In this document: positions 9,421 to 17,524 of the stretch, piece after piece
Numbering within the stretch: the stretch's first letter is position 1
Layout: each line of letters opens with the position of its first letter
NCBI RefSeq assembly: GCF_022818495.1
Contig: NZ_CP089291.1
Span: 4,605,501 to 4,669,500, forward strand
From: Fodinisporobacter ferrooxydans
Lineage (GTDB): Bacteria; Bacillota; Bacilli; Tumebacillales; MYW30-H2
Direction of reading: 5' to 3'
Length of the DNA stretch: 64,000 bases
Made by a program: the position numbers and the translations under genes
Notes under the pieces: generated by a model
What the model was told of the DNA's origin: nothing
The model's database searches: none
What the model saw: the letters and a program-made list of their open reading frames with translations, nothing else

Positions 9421-10332
9421 TTATGGTTTGATAAACTCCTGTACCCAATCCGTACCGTATTGTCCGCCTGTAACATATCCGACGCCGATTTCCGTAAATT
9501 TTGGGTTCAGGATATTTGCCCGGTGTCCACTGCTGTTCATCCAGTCATTCATGACTTCTTGCGCGCTTGTTTGCCCTGCCGCAATGTTTTCTCCTGCATA
9601 GGAATACGAAATGCCAAACTGCTTCATCATATCAAAAGGAGAACCATATGTCGGCGACTGATGATCAAAATACTGATTGTCGCGCATATCTTTTGCCTTA
9701 TCATATGCCATTTGTGTTAAATTCATATTCAAAGCCAATGGCGCCAAACCATTTTTTGCCCGCTGCTGGTTGACGAGATTCACGACTTGTTGCACCTCGG
9801 GCGATACAGACGCAGATGCATTCGATGTCTGCACCGTTTGCTCTGATGCAGCACCAGATTGTGCGGATTTTACCAATAATGCTTGACCAGGGTATAACGC
9901 ATCTGTTTGCAAATGATTGGTTGCCTTCAAGAAAGCGGTGGATTCATGATTCGTCTGTCCGATCGACCAAAGAGAATCACCAGGTGCAACCACATATTCC
10001 TCATACCCTTTTTGCAGCAACGCTTGTTTCGTCTTCGGACCAACGACTCCATCTGCTGCAAGACCCATATTGTTTTGGAACGATTCCACAGCTTGCTTTG
10101 TAATCGGCCCAAAAAAGTTGGTTGCTGACAGTGCTTGCGGGAACGTTCCGTAATCCTGCAATGCCAATTGCAGCACATGGACAGCTTGTCCTGTACTTCC
10201 ATATTGTAAATTCGTATTTCCAAAGGAATTGGCAGCTGCAAATGCAGACTGACTGCCTTGAACTTCTGCCAGCAGTGAAAATCCCAATACAATCATACCA
10301 GAAAATGCAAACAATCGATTCATTCGTTTCAA
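9421..10332 (-). CDS. Secreted wall protein: peptidoglycan-binding + LysM + CAP (SCP/YkwD) domain
   Basis: The protein has a signal peptide ending in SAFA, then a PG_binding_1 repeat (YGSTGQAVHVLQLAL ... GVVGPKTKQAL). A LysM domain follows (YVVAPGDSLWSIGQ), then an S/A/T-rich linker and a C-terminal CAP domain. The CAP domain has VNQQRAKNGL, the HRANIL motif and GYVTGGQYG, as in YkwD-like proteins, which are secreted, often spore- or wall-associated, and of unproven activity. The first in-frame ATG (10356) lies upstream of the GGGAGG site, so I prefer the TTG at 10332, eight bases after GGGAGG. It stands alone between yqgQ and a large hairpin. Confidence 0.88.
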   Translation of the reverse strand: MKRMNRLFAFSGMIVLGFSLLAEVQGSQSAFAAANSFGNTNLQYGSTGQAVHVLQLALQDYGTFPQALSATNFFGPITKQAVESFQNNMGLAADGVVGPKTKQALLQKGYEEYVVAPGDSLWSIGQTNHESTAFLKATNHLQTDALYPGQALLVKSAQSGAASEQTVQTSNASASVSPEVQQVVNLVNQQRAKNGLAPLALNMNLTQMAYDKAKDMRDNQYFDHQSPTYGSPFDMMKQFGISYSYAGENIAAGQTSAQEVMNDWMNSSGHRANILNPKFTEIGVGYVTGGQYGTDWVQEFIKP

Positions 10333-10495
10333 ATCAGAAACCTCCCTATTTTTCATTTGGATGTCGAGATTTTGTTATCGAATACCATGTTTCATAGCGC
10401 CGAGGTCCCTTACACTGTACTAGAAAAAATCCTTCCTGTCAGTGAAAATTGCTTACATTTACCTATGTAAATCTTGTATTGGAAGATCGATCGTC

Positions 10496-10699
10496 TTATA
10501 TCGTTTCATTTTCGCTGCGTTTTAAAGCACCCATTTCGCTTTTCAAAATGGTTTTCATAGTCAAGTATTCTTCTTTTTCAATCAGCTTTTCTTCATACAA
10601 ATCATCCAGTTCCAATTCCATCAAAACAAGATCATCCCATTTGTTCCCTGTATAAACCACAATTTGAAACCGACGCAATAATTCTTTTACTCGCAGCAT
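10496..10699 (-). CDS. yqgQ: YqgQ family protein (DUF910)
   Basis: This 67-residue protein matches the YqgQ family of Bacilli. It has the order RRFQIVVYTGNKWDDLVLM, then ELDDLYEEKLIEKEEY, then a C-terminal helix. The fold in known members is a small three-helix bundle resembling nucleic-acid binding proteins; its function is unproven. In Bacillus the gene usually sits next to glucokinase; here it is isolated between the CAP-domain gene and the liv operon. The start ATG at 10699 follows an AGGTGATCG-type site. Confidence 0.82.
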   Translation of the reverse strand: MLRVKELLRRFQIVVYTGNKWDDLVLMELELDDLYEEKLIEKEEYLTMKTILKSEMGALKRSENETI

Positions 10700-10803
10700 G
10701 CGATCACCTGTATTTTCTTTTCATTTTATCACACCGGCTACAGCTGTTGCCTTTCTATGTACAACTCTTTCAAGTGTTAAAATGATAGATAGGGTTAGTA
10801 TGC

Positions 10804-10835
10804 AAAAAAACAATGTATCTTTGATGATACATTGT
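10804..10835 (-). terminator. Terminator of the liv operon
   Basis: A perfect 10-bp stem (ACAATGTATC / GATACATTGT) is followed on the minus strand by seven T, just after the livF stop. Confidence 0.88.
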
Positions 10836-10850
10836 CTTTAGCTTTGCCTG

Positions 10851-11555
10851 TTATCCACCTAGATACGCTTTCTGCACTTCTTCACTATCTGCCAGTTCCG
10901 ATGCGGAACCGCTTAAAACGATTTGCCCCGTCTCAATGACGTACGCACGGTGTGCAATGGACAACGCCATATGGGCATTTTGCTCAACCAATAAAACAGT
11001 TGTACCTGTTTTATTGATCTCCTGAACGATATTGAAAATTTCTTTTACCAAGAGCGGTGCAAGACCCATCGACGGTTCGTCAAGCAACAGCAATTTCGGA
11101 CGCGCCATGAGTGCTCGACCCATTGCCAACATCTGCTGTTCACCGCCGGACAGTGTCCCTGCCTGTTGGTTTTTCCGTTCCAGCAAGCGGCCAAAGCGCT
11201 TGTACACATCGTCAAGGTCGTCTTTGATTCCCTGCCGATCCTTGCGAAGGTATGCTCCCAGCATAAGGTTTTCTTCGACAGTCATGTTCGCAAATACACG
11301 GCGACCTTCAGGACAGTGACTTAATCCTGCTTTCACAATGGACTGTGCTGCTTTTCCGCCAATCGATTGATTTTCAAATACAATTTTTCCGCCAGACGGC
11401 TTTAATAATCCGGAGACGGTTTTCAATAACGTGGATTTCCCGGCACCGTTCGCTCCGATCAATGTTACAATTTCGCCCTGCTCTACATGGAGGCTGATTC
11501 CTTTCAAGGCATGAATCGCGCCATAATGCACGTTTAGATTTTCAACCGTTAGCAT
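10851..11555 (-). CDS. livF: Branched-chain amino acid ABC transporter, ATPase LivF
   Basis: LivF is one of two ATPases that power uptake of leucine, isoleucine and valine. The 234-residue protein has Walker A GANGAGKST, the ABC signature LSGGEQQMLAMGRAL and Walker B LLLLDEPSMGLA, followed by the switch His in LLVEQNAH. It is the last gene of livJ-H-M-G-F, three bases after livG. The operon terminator at 10804-10835 follows. Such systems can also carry related amides or urea, so the substrate is assigned by family similarity. Confidence 0.93.
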   Translation of the reverse strand: MLTVENLNVHYGAIHALKGISLHVEQGEIVTLIGANGAGKSTLLKTVSGLLKPSGGKIVFENQSIGGKAAQSIVKAGLSHCPEGRRVFANMTVEENLMLGAYLRKDRQGIKDDLDDVYKRFGRLLERKNQQAGTLSGGEQQMLAMGRALMARPKLLLLDEPSMGLAPLLVKEIFNIVQEINKTGTTVLLVEQNAHMALSIAHRAYVIETGQIVLSGSASELADSEEVQKAYLGG

Positions 11556-11558
11556 TGC

Positions 11559-12350
11559 TCACACCTCCTGCCCCAGATATGCTTCAATGACCCGAGGATT
11601 CTTCTTGATTTCATCAGGTGTGCCATCTGCAATCAGTTTCCCTTGATCCAACACGTAAATTCTTTCACAGATCCCCATAACGAGTGACATATCATGTTCA
11701 ATCAACAAAATGGAAAGTTTAAATTCATCCCGAATCCAATAAATCAGTTTCATCAGGTCTTGTGTTTCTTGCGGATTCATCCCTGCAGCCGGTTCGTCAA
11801 GCAACAAAAGTTTAGGTCCTGCTGCCAATGCGCGGGCAATTTCCAATCTTCGCTGCTCCCCATATGGCAAGTTTTTGGCAATTTCATCTTTTTTATGATC
11901 GAGATTAAAAATTTTCAAAAACGAGACGGCCTTCTCTGTCATCTCCTGCTCATTCCTGAAATGAGACGGGAGACGGAAAAAAGAGCTCCAGATCGTGTGT
12001 TTTGCATGGCGATGATAGGCAATTTTCACATTGTCCAACACGGACAAATCATTAAACAAGCGGATATTCTGGAATGTGCGAGCCATTCCCCTGCTTGTAA
12101 TTTGATAGGGTTTTAAGCCGCGCGTATCTTTTCCGTCGAATGTAATGCTTCCGCTTGACGGTTCATATACGGCAGTCAAAAGGTTGAAAAATGTCGTCTT
12201 GCCTGCACCGTTCGGGCCGATTAATCCGATCAATTCCCCATGATCAATATGTATGGATACATCACTGACCGCCCGTATTCCGCCAAATACTCGTCCCACC
12301 TGCGTCACATCGAGAAGGGCTGTTCCGTTTTGATTATGCTGCAGTTCCAT
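11559..12350 (-). CDS. livG: Branched-chain amino acid ABC transporter, ATPase LivG
   Basis: The 263-residue ATPase carries Walker A GPNGAGKTT, the LivG-typical variant signature LPYGEQRRLEIARAL, and Walker B LLLLDEPAAGM. A C-terminal extension after LLIEHDMSLVMGI ends in VIEAYLGQEV, as usual for LivG. It pairs with LivF on the cytoplasmic face of the LivHM channel. It overlaps the end of livM by 17 bases, indicating translational coupling. Confidence 0.93.
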   Translation of the reverse strand: MELQHNQNGTALLDVTQVGRVFGGIRAVSDVSIHIDHGELIGLIGPNGAGKTTFFNLLTAVYEPSSGSITFDGKDTRGLKPYQITSRGMARTFQNIRLFNDLSVLDNVKIAYHRHAKHTIWSSFFRLPSHFRNEQEMTEKAVSFLKIFNLDHKKDEIAKNLPYGEQRRLEIARALAAGPKLLLLDEPAAGMNPQETQDLMKLIYWIRDEFKLSILLIEHDMSLVMGICERIYVLDQGKLIADGTPDEIKKNPRVIEAYLGQEV

Positions 12351-13290
12351 GGCTCTTCCCTCGCTTTGTCAGTTTTAAAGATCGGAACGAAAATTCTTTG
12401 GTACCCATCAAACCTTGCGGACGGAAGATCATCGTCAAGATTAATATCAGAGAATATACAATCATGCGAATTTCCGGATAGTCCGCCAAATACGTAAACA
12501 ACAATGTCAACAGAATCGCTCCCAAAATCGAGCCTGACGTGCTGCCAAGCCCGCCCAGCACTACTATGACAAGAATTTCAAAAGATTTCATGAAATTAAA
12601 GTTGGTCGGCTGAATGATGTAGAAATAATGAGCGCTCAATCCTCCCGCCAAACCTGCAAAAAATGAGCCTATGACAAACGCCATTACCTTATACTTTGTC
12701 GTATTGATCCCCATTGCTTCCGCTGCAATTTCATTTTCCCGCACGGAAATACATGCACGGCCATGGCGTGAATTCACAAAGTTATTAATAAAAATCACAG
12801 TAATTAAAGACGAGAAAAACGCCCACGCCCAAGTTGTATCTTGTGGAATTCCACTCATCCCGCTGGCGCCGCCAACATAAGGGGTGTTCAAGAAAATGAT
12901 GCGAATGATTTCACCAAATCCAAGTGTGGCAATTGCCAAGTAGTCTCCTTTTAGCCGCAGACTCGGGACACCGACCAGCAAACCTGCAATTGCTGCAACG
13001 ATCGCACCGATCAACAAACCTACACCGAATGGCAAATTCAATTTTAATGTTGCGATCGTCGACAAATAGGCGCCAATCGACATAAAACCGGCATGTCCAA
13101 TAGAAAATTGGCCGGTAAAACCATTGATCAGATTTAAGCTCGTAGCCAGAATAATATTGATACAAATGAGCATCAACGTAGATTGAGAATAGTTGTCAAT
13201 GACACCAGAATCGATGAGTATTTCGCCGATCGCATAAATCACAATCGCGACCAGCGTCCATAGCCAAAAGGAACGATTACGGAATTTCAT
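12334..13290 (-). CDS. livM: Branched-chain amino acid ABC transporter, permease LivM
   Basis: LivM is one of the two membrane subunits. The 318-residue chain has about eight to ten hydrophobic segments and family motifs including NLINGFTGQFSIGHAGFM, LRLKGDYLAIATLGFGEI and SRHGRACISVRENEIAAEAMG. The last is the cytoplasmic loop that contacts the ATPase. The C-terminus (IFRPQGLMGTKEF) is typical. It lies eight bases after livH and overlaps livG, so the four structural genes form one transcription unit. Confidence 0.93.
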   Translation of the reverse strand: MKFRNRSFWLWTLVAIVIYAIGEILIDSGVIDNYSQSTLMLICINIILATSLNLINGFTGQFSIGHAGFMSIGAYLSTIATLKLNLPFGVGLLIGAIVAAIAGLLVGVPSLRLKGDYLAIATLGFGEIIRIIFLNTPYVGGASGMSGIPQDTTWAWAFFSSLITVIFINNFVNSRHGRACISVRENEIAAEAMGINTTKYKVMAFVIGSFFAGLAGGLSAHYFYIIQPTNFNFMKSFEILVIVVLGGLGSTSGSILGAILLTLLFTYLADYPEIRMIVYSLILILTMIFRPQGLMGTKEFSFRSLKLTKRGKSHGTAA

Positions 13291-13298
13291 GATCCCAC

Positions 13299-14183
13299 CT
13301 ACACTTTCTCCCGGATATTCTTACCGAACAGTCCGGACGGCTTGAAGATGAGGATTAAAATCAAGATTAAAAATGCCACGCCATCCCGCCAGAGGGAATA
13401 ACCGGCAGAACTTACGGCTGTCTCGATGACGCCTAGCGCCAAACCGCCAACCAACGCGCCTGGAATGATCCCGATACCGCCTAAAACAGCAGCGATAAAC
13501 GCCTTTAAACCTGGCAAGATTCCCATCAGAGGGTCGACGGAGCTGTACAGCATGCCATAGATCACTCCGCCTGCAGCAGCCAATGCAGAACCGATTGCAA
13601 ATGTGATGGAAATCGTCGTATCTACGTTAATCCCCATCAAACGAGCGGCTTCCATATCGAAGGATACAGCGCGCATCGCCCGTCCAGCTTTTGTTTTATG
13701 TACGATATATTGCAAAATGACCATAAGCACAATTGTCACCGTAAAGACGATAATCTGCAAATTATCGATCGTGACATTGCCGAATAAATGAAACGTTTCT
13801 CTTTTAAATAAATTAGGAAATCCTTTCGGCTGTGCACCGACTGCCAATATCCCGCCATTTTCCAACAGGAACGAGACACCGATTGCTGTTATTAAAGCAG
13901 CGATCCTGGATGTATTCCGCAAAGGACGATACGCAAAACGTTCGATCACGACACCAAGCAATGCGGAAACGGCCATTGATAGCAAAAGGGCCGGAATAAA
14001 TCCCCATTTCAGTCCGGCAGCAGCAAAAAATCCCGTATACGCCCCAACCATAAATACGTCGCCATGAGCAAAGTTAATCAATTTGATAATTCCGTAAACC
14101 ATCGTATACCCCAATGCAATCAAAGCGTAAACGCTGCCTACAGAAATGCCGATAATTAATTGTTGAACGATATAATCTAACAT
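13299..14183 (-). CDS. livH: Branched-chain amino acid ABC transporter, permease LivH
   Basis: The second permease subunit is 294 residues with about eight membrane helices. It has the LivH motifs YALIALGYTMVYGIIKLINF near the N-terminus, a RNTSRIAALITAIGVSF-like loop, and the coupling-helix segment GRAMRAVSFDMEAARLMGIN. I chose the ATG at 14183 because LivH proteins start with a short segment before the first helix. The longer open frame to 14246 adds a basic, unrelated leader. GAGAGGTG lies 11 bases upstream. It follows livJ after an intercistronic hairpin at 14285-14306. Confidence 0.92.
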   Translation of the reverse strand: MLDYIVQQLIIGISVGSVYALIALGYTMVYGIIKLINFAHGDVFMVGAYTGFFAAAGLKWGFIPALLLSMAVSALLGVVIERFAYRPLRNTSRIAALITAIGVSFLLENGGILAVGAQPKGFPNLFKRETFHLFGNVTIDNLQIIVFTVTIVLMVILQYIVHKTKAGRAMRAVSFDMEAARLMGINVDTTISITFAIGSALAAAGGVIYGMLYSSVDPLMGILPGLKAFIAAVLGGIGIIPGALVGGLALGVIETAVSSAGYSLWRDGVAFLILILILIFKPSGLFGKNIREKV

Positions 14184-14284
14184 CCGAAAACGGCACCTCT
14201 CTCTTTTTTTTTCTGTGAAAAATGATAGTTGCACAATGTCGATCATTATATAGAATATTCGAACGATTCGAGCCGGATAAGAGA

Positions 14285-14306
14285 ATAGGGGGGTATCCCC
14301 CCCTAT
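14285..14306 (-). promoter_or_regulatory. Intercistronic GC hairpin between livJ and livH
   Basis: A 9-bp stem (ATAGGGGGG / CCCCCCTAT) with a four-base loop sits just after the livJ stop. It has no T-tract. By analogy with other ABC operons it may protect the livJ transcript or reduce readthrough, giving more binding protein than transporter; this is inference. Confidence 0.6.
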
Positions 14307-14315
14307 ATAGGATCA

Positions 14316-15506
14316 TTACGGATTGATCTTTGTCTTAAATACTTGCTTGCCATCTTTATATTCAAGAATGACAGCAGATTTTACAGGGTCATGGTTTTTG
14401 TCAAAGGTGATTTTTCCTGTTACTGTCTGGAAGTCTTTCGTCGCTGCAAGGGCATCTCTTACTTTCGTATGATCTGTGCTGCCCGCCTGCTTGAATGCAT
14501 TGGCAAGAAGGTTCGTCGCATCATAGCCGAGAACAGCCATCGCATCCGGTGCAGTGTTATATTTTGCTTTAAAAGCTTTTACGAATTTTTGTACGTTGGG
14601 ATCTGTATCATCAGCCGCATAGTGGTTGCTGATGTAGGTGTTGTTCAAGTTTTTGGCGCCGGCGATCTTGACCAATTCCGGCGAATCCCAGCCGTCTCCG
14701 CCTTCAAACGGAACTTTGATTCCAATTTCACGGCCTTGTTTGACAATCTTGCCGACATCTCCATAGTAGCCTGGCACGTACACAACATCCGGATTTTCCG
14801 CTTTAATGCGTGTCAAAACCGCTTTAAAGTCTGGATCGCCTGCCTGATAGTTTTCGACTGACAGGATTTTGCCGCCATCTTTTTTGAAGCTTTGTTCGAA
14901 GTATTGCGCCAAACCTTTGGAATAGTCACTGGAATTGTCCACCATCACTGCAGCGGTTTTTGCGTGCAGATTTTTATTTGAGAAGTTGGCCATGACAGTT
15001 CCCTGGAACGGATCGATAAAGCAAGCGCGGAATACCCAGTCATTCACTTTTTTGGTATCAGGATTGACCGTTACTTTCGGGTTGGTGGCCGAAGAACTGA
15101 TCAATGGAATTTTTGCTTGTTGCACGACAGGAACAATTGCCAGCGTATCTGTACTGATCGTAGCACCGATCAACGCATCTACCTTGTCCTGATCGATTAA
15201 TTTTTGCGCGGCACGAGTCGCTTCATCTGCTTTGGAAGCGTTGTCGGCCACCTTGATATCGATGGTTTTGCCATTGATTCCGCCATTTTTGTTGATTTCA
15301 TCAACAGCCAGCTTGACACCGTTCAAGGCAGAGTTGCCGAAGGATGCTTCTGCACCTGTCAATTCGAAGTCGACGCCAATTTTGATTGTTTTGGCGTCGG
15401 ATGAAGCGCTTTTGCTGCCACCGCTGCTGGCACTGCTGCCGCAGCCTGCGAGTGTACCCATTGCCAAAAGTGCAACAGATGCTGTTGCCAATACTTTCTT
15501 TTTCAT
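14316..15506 (-). CDS. livJ: Branched-chain amino acid ABC transporter, substrate-binding lipoprotein
   Basis: This 396-residue extracellular binding protein starts with a lipoprotein signal ending in LAGCG; Cys22 would be lipid-modified. A Ser/Gly-rich linker follows, then a two-lobed periplasmic-binding fold of the LivJ/LivK type. Family segments are IKIGVDFELTGAEASFGNSA, GINGKTIDIKVADN, IGATISTDTLAIVP and PDVVYVPGYYGDVG. It is the first gene of the liv operon, and the roughly 330-base AT-rich leader upstream must hold the promoter. Ligand identity is not provable from sequence. Confidence 0.93.
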   Translation of the reverse strand: MKKKVLATASVALLAMGTLAGCGSSASSGGSKSASSDAKTIKIGVDFELTGAEASFGNSALNGVKLAVDEINKNGGINGKTIDIKVADNASKADEATRAAQKLIDQDKVDALIGATISTDTLAIVPVVQQAKIPLISSSATNPKVTVNPDTKKVNDWVFRACFIDPFQGTVMANFSNKNLHAKTAAVMVDNSSDYSKGLAQYFEQSFKKDGGKILSVENYQAGDPDFKAVLTRIKAENPDVVYVPGYYGDVGKIVKQGREIGIKVPFEGGDGWDSPELVKIAGAKNLNNTYISNHYAADDTDPNVQKFVKAFKAKYNTAPDAMAVLGYDATNLLANAFKQAGSTDHTKVRDALAATKDFQTVTGKITFDKNHDPVKSAVILEYKDGKQVFKTKINP

Positions 15507-15837
15507 ACTTTAACCCCCTGACGACTGTTCGTTACTTTGATGAAACACGTTAGCAAATTATGAGACAAAAATAAAAATTATAACCTCCTACTTCAATGAT
15601 TTTAAAATATTCTTTAATATTTAATAACTCTATTTTAATTTAATTGTCTGAAAAATCAATTACCAAGTATGATAGATTTAAGAAAATTATCCTTTTCTTT
15701 CTTCTTCAATCATTCGATTGCTATGGATTTCTTACCTATATAAGATTTTAGATGAAGAAGAAGATTTTTCTTGTGGATCGATTAAAATTTAAGTATCATC
15801 TTTCCAGTTTCCTTTCTCTTTCACACCTTTTCTAAAA
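15507..15837. other. AT-rich gene-free region upstream of livJ
   Basis: About 330 bases separate the livJ start from the toxin-antitoxin terminator. The stretch is very AT-rich and carries livJ's ribosome site (CAGGGGG). I see no convincing riboswitch, T-box or CodY-type site and no plausible gene. Confidence 0.5.
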
Positions 15838-15866
15838 CGAAAAAATTCCTTCTCATGTAGAGAAGG
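15838..15866 (-). terminator. Terminator of the toxin-antitoxin operon
   Basis: A 6-bp stem (CCTTCT / AGAAGG) with a seven-base loop is followed on the minus strand by AATTTTTT. It lies about 40 bases after the antitoxin stop. Confidence 0.7.
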
Positions 15867-15907
15867 AGGTGTGTGAAATTCATGATTTTTTGTTCCAAAG
15901 TCTTCTA

Positions 15908-16894
15908 TCAAATACTCATTTCTTTAGCATATAAATAGGGAATAAATTGATAATGCGGTGTCTTTTGCCACGCTGACTCTTCATGTGAAAAATCACTGAT
16001 TTGCTGGGAATTAAACTCCTTAAATTTCTTTTGAACAGTCTCTAAAATAAACAATTCTTCAGGATCGAATGTTTTAGGGTTGAATTCATCAACAGGCACA
16101 GCAAACTGACCAAAAGCATCAATTTCCCATTCGACACTTGAAACATTTTCGAACAGGGTATCATACTTTTCCGGTACAGGCCCAAAATTGTGACAAATAT
16201 ATCTTGATCCACTGATCGATTTTTGGAACTTGTTATAGCAATAGAAATCAGAATAGAACATTAGTTTGTTAAGTTTTGTTTTATAAGGCTTTTCTTTATC
16301 CGCAAAAAACAAAACCATTTGCGAAAATTTTTCAAACGAAAACTTTTTAAAACCCGTATATTCATTTGGCGGATTTGTAAAAATTGATCGAATTTGATTA
16401 ATAATCAATGTTTCTCCATTACTTTTTGAACAAAACCCTTGTAAAGTCGCTTTCAGTTGGTTTGCTACCGCTTCATCCACTTTATCCTTATTTTGTTCCA
16501 AAAAATCGAGCATTTTTTCTGGGTCAGCACTCGCTTTAACCGTTTGGTTTTGTGCAGATGTTGGTAAAGAACCGTTTTCATATCGTGTAATCGTTATTTC
16601 TCCAAAACCAAGTAACTTCGAAAAATCTTTCTGTCCTAGATTATATTTTTTTCGTATGGAAATAATTTCTTCAGGAGTTATGATACCTTTTTTGTCACGA
16701 TATATTTCAAATGCTCTTTCTTGGTTTTCTTGATCATAAATGGGATGAAATAATTCTGATGAACATTTCGAGCAAAACGCAATTTTCCCATGAATAGGAA
16801 TGGATAAATCCTTTGCCTTATACTCAAAATCAACCTCCTCTACATAATAATCCACTGATTCATCACACGTATGACAAAATAATTTTTCACTCAT
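15908..16894 (-). CDS. MqsA-like antitoxin: zinc ribbon + HTH + Panacea/SocA (DUF4065) domain
   Basis: This 328-residue protein has three parts. Residues 1-50 hold a zinc ribbon with CHTC and CSKC pairs, as in MqsA/YgiT antitoxins. Residues about 70-110 form an Xre-type helix-turn-helix (IISIRKKYNLGQKDFSKLLG ... ITRYENG). The C-terminal half (about 185-325) matches the Panacea (SocA/DUF4065) domain: KTKLNKLMFYSDFYCY, then an HNFGPVP motif. Panacea is a known promiscuous antitoxin domain. The gene lies 16 bases after the toxin gene, with a GGAGGG site. It likely neutralises the toxin by binding and represses the operon through its HTH. Confidence 0.82.
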   Translation of the reverse strand: MSEKLFCHTCDESVDYYVEEVDFEYKAKDLSIPIHGKIAFCSKCSSELFHPIYDQENQERAFEIYRDKKGIITPEEIISIRKKYNLGQKDFSKLLGFGEITITRYENGSLPTSAQNQTVKASADPEKMLDFLEQNKDKVDEAVANQLKATLQGFCSKSNGETLIINQIRSIFTNPPNEYTGFKKFSFEKFSQMVLFFADKEKPYKTKLNKLMFYSDFYCYNKFQKSISGSRYICHNFGPVPEKYDTLFENVSSVEWEIDAFGQFAVPVDEFNPKTFDPEELFILETVQKKFKEFNSQQISDFSHEESAWQKTPHYQFIPYLYAKEMSI

Positions 16895-16910
16895 ACGGTG
16901 TCCCTCCCGA

Positions 16911-17282
16911 TCAAAATTCGTTCGTTGTTTTTAACTTGCCCTTATATGGATAGACAATAGGGCGCTCCGCGAAATGAAATGACATAAATAACAAATCATT
17001 CCGTGTTTTTCGAATGGTTAATTTTATATAAATGTCCGCCGGGACTTCCTCAATCCCAAACTCCCACACTTGTTGGTTTGGTTTTGCATGATCCGGCGAC
17101 GGACCCCTGTAATAGTTTTCAAACGTCAAAAGATCCAGCATGGCAAACGCATCTTTGATGCTTATTCCAAGTTCACCAAGCAAGTACTTTTCCTGGGGAC
17201 CTTTGATAAAATCGAGCTTATTTTTCGCTTTATATTCCCTTGCGAATGACAGAAATTGATTTATTTCTTCGATACTTGCCAA
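16911..17282 (-). CDS. MqsR-like toxin (type II toxin-antitoxin)
   Basis: This small basic protein (123 residues from the preferred start) resembles MqsR-type RelE-fold ribonuclease toxins. It has an N-terminal helix, the central DAFAMLDLLTFENYYRGPSPD segment with GP-D, WEFGIEEVPADIYIKLTIRK, and a final strand LLFMSFHFAERPIVYPY. MqsR relatives cleave mRNA and are paired with MqsA-type antitoxins, which is what follows. TTG at 17282 is favoured by AAAGGGG eight bases upstream; another TTG at 17303 would add seven residues. The toxin-first gene order is that of mqsRA. A TATACT -10 box lies just upstream. Confidence 0.75.
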   Translation of the reverse strand: MASIEEINQFLSFAREYKAKNKLDFIKGPQEKYLLGELGISIKDAFAMLDLLTFENYYRGPSPDHAKPNQQVWEFGIEEVPADIYIKLTIRKTRNDLLFMSFHFAERPIVYPYKGKLKTTNEF

Positions 17283-17354
17283 AAGGAGATCCCCTTTCCG
17301 CAAAACATTCCTTACACATATAGTATAAGAGTTGAATAGAAAGGAGTCTACAAT

Positions 17355-17376
17355 AAAATTATCAATTGATAACTTT
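17355..17376. promoter_or_regulatory. Palindrome upstream of the toxin-antitoxin operon, possible operator
   Basis: TTATCAATTGATAA (17359-17372) is a perfect 14-base palindrome, extendable to 22 bases with one mismatch pair. It lies about 75-90 bases ahead of the toxin start. Autoregulation by the HTH-containing antitoxin would be typical, but this site differs from the E. coli MqsA operator. Confidence 0.45.
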
Positions 17377-17407
17377 ATTTCTTTCCGTATTTATTATTCT
17401 TATACAC

Positions 17408-17437
17408 AAAAAGCCGCGATTTTTTCGCGACCTTTTT
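17408..17437 (-). terminator. Probable terminator after aroA
   Basis: CGCGA / TCGCG forms a short interrupted stem with a T-rich loop and is bordered by A and T tracts on both sides, so it may work on either strand. Confidence 0.5.
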
Positions 17438-17524
17438 TGAATGATTCTGTTTGCTTGACGTAATTGGAACCGTTTCAACGACACTACCATAATCACAATG
17501 GAGGGAAATGTATATTCCTTCAGC

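Noticed and set aside
9233-9448. 71-aa minus-strand ORF
   Set aside because: It covers the perfect hairpin and the end of the CAP gene region, has low-complexity content and no ribosome site.
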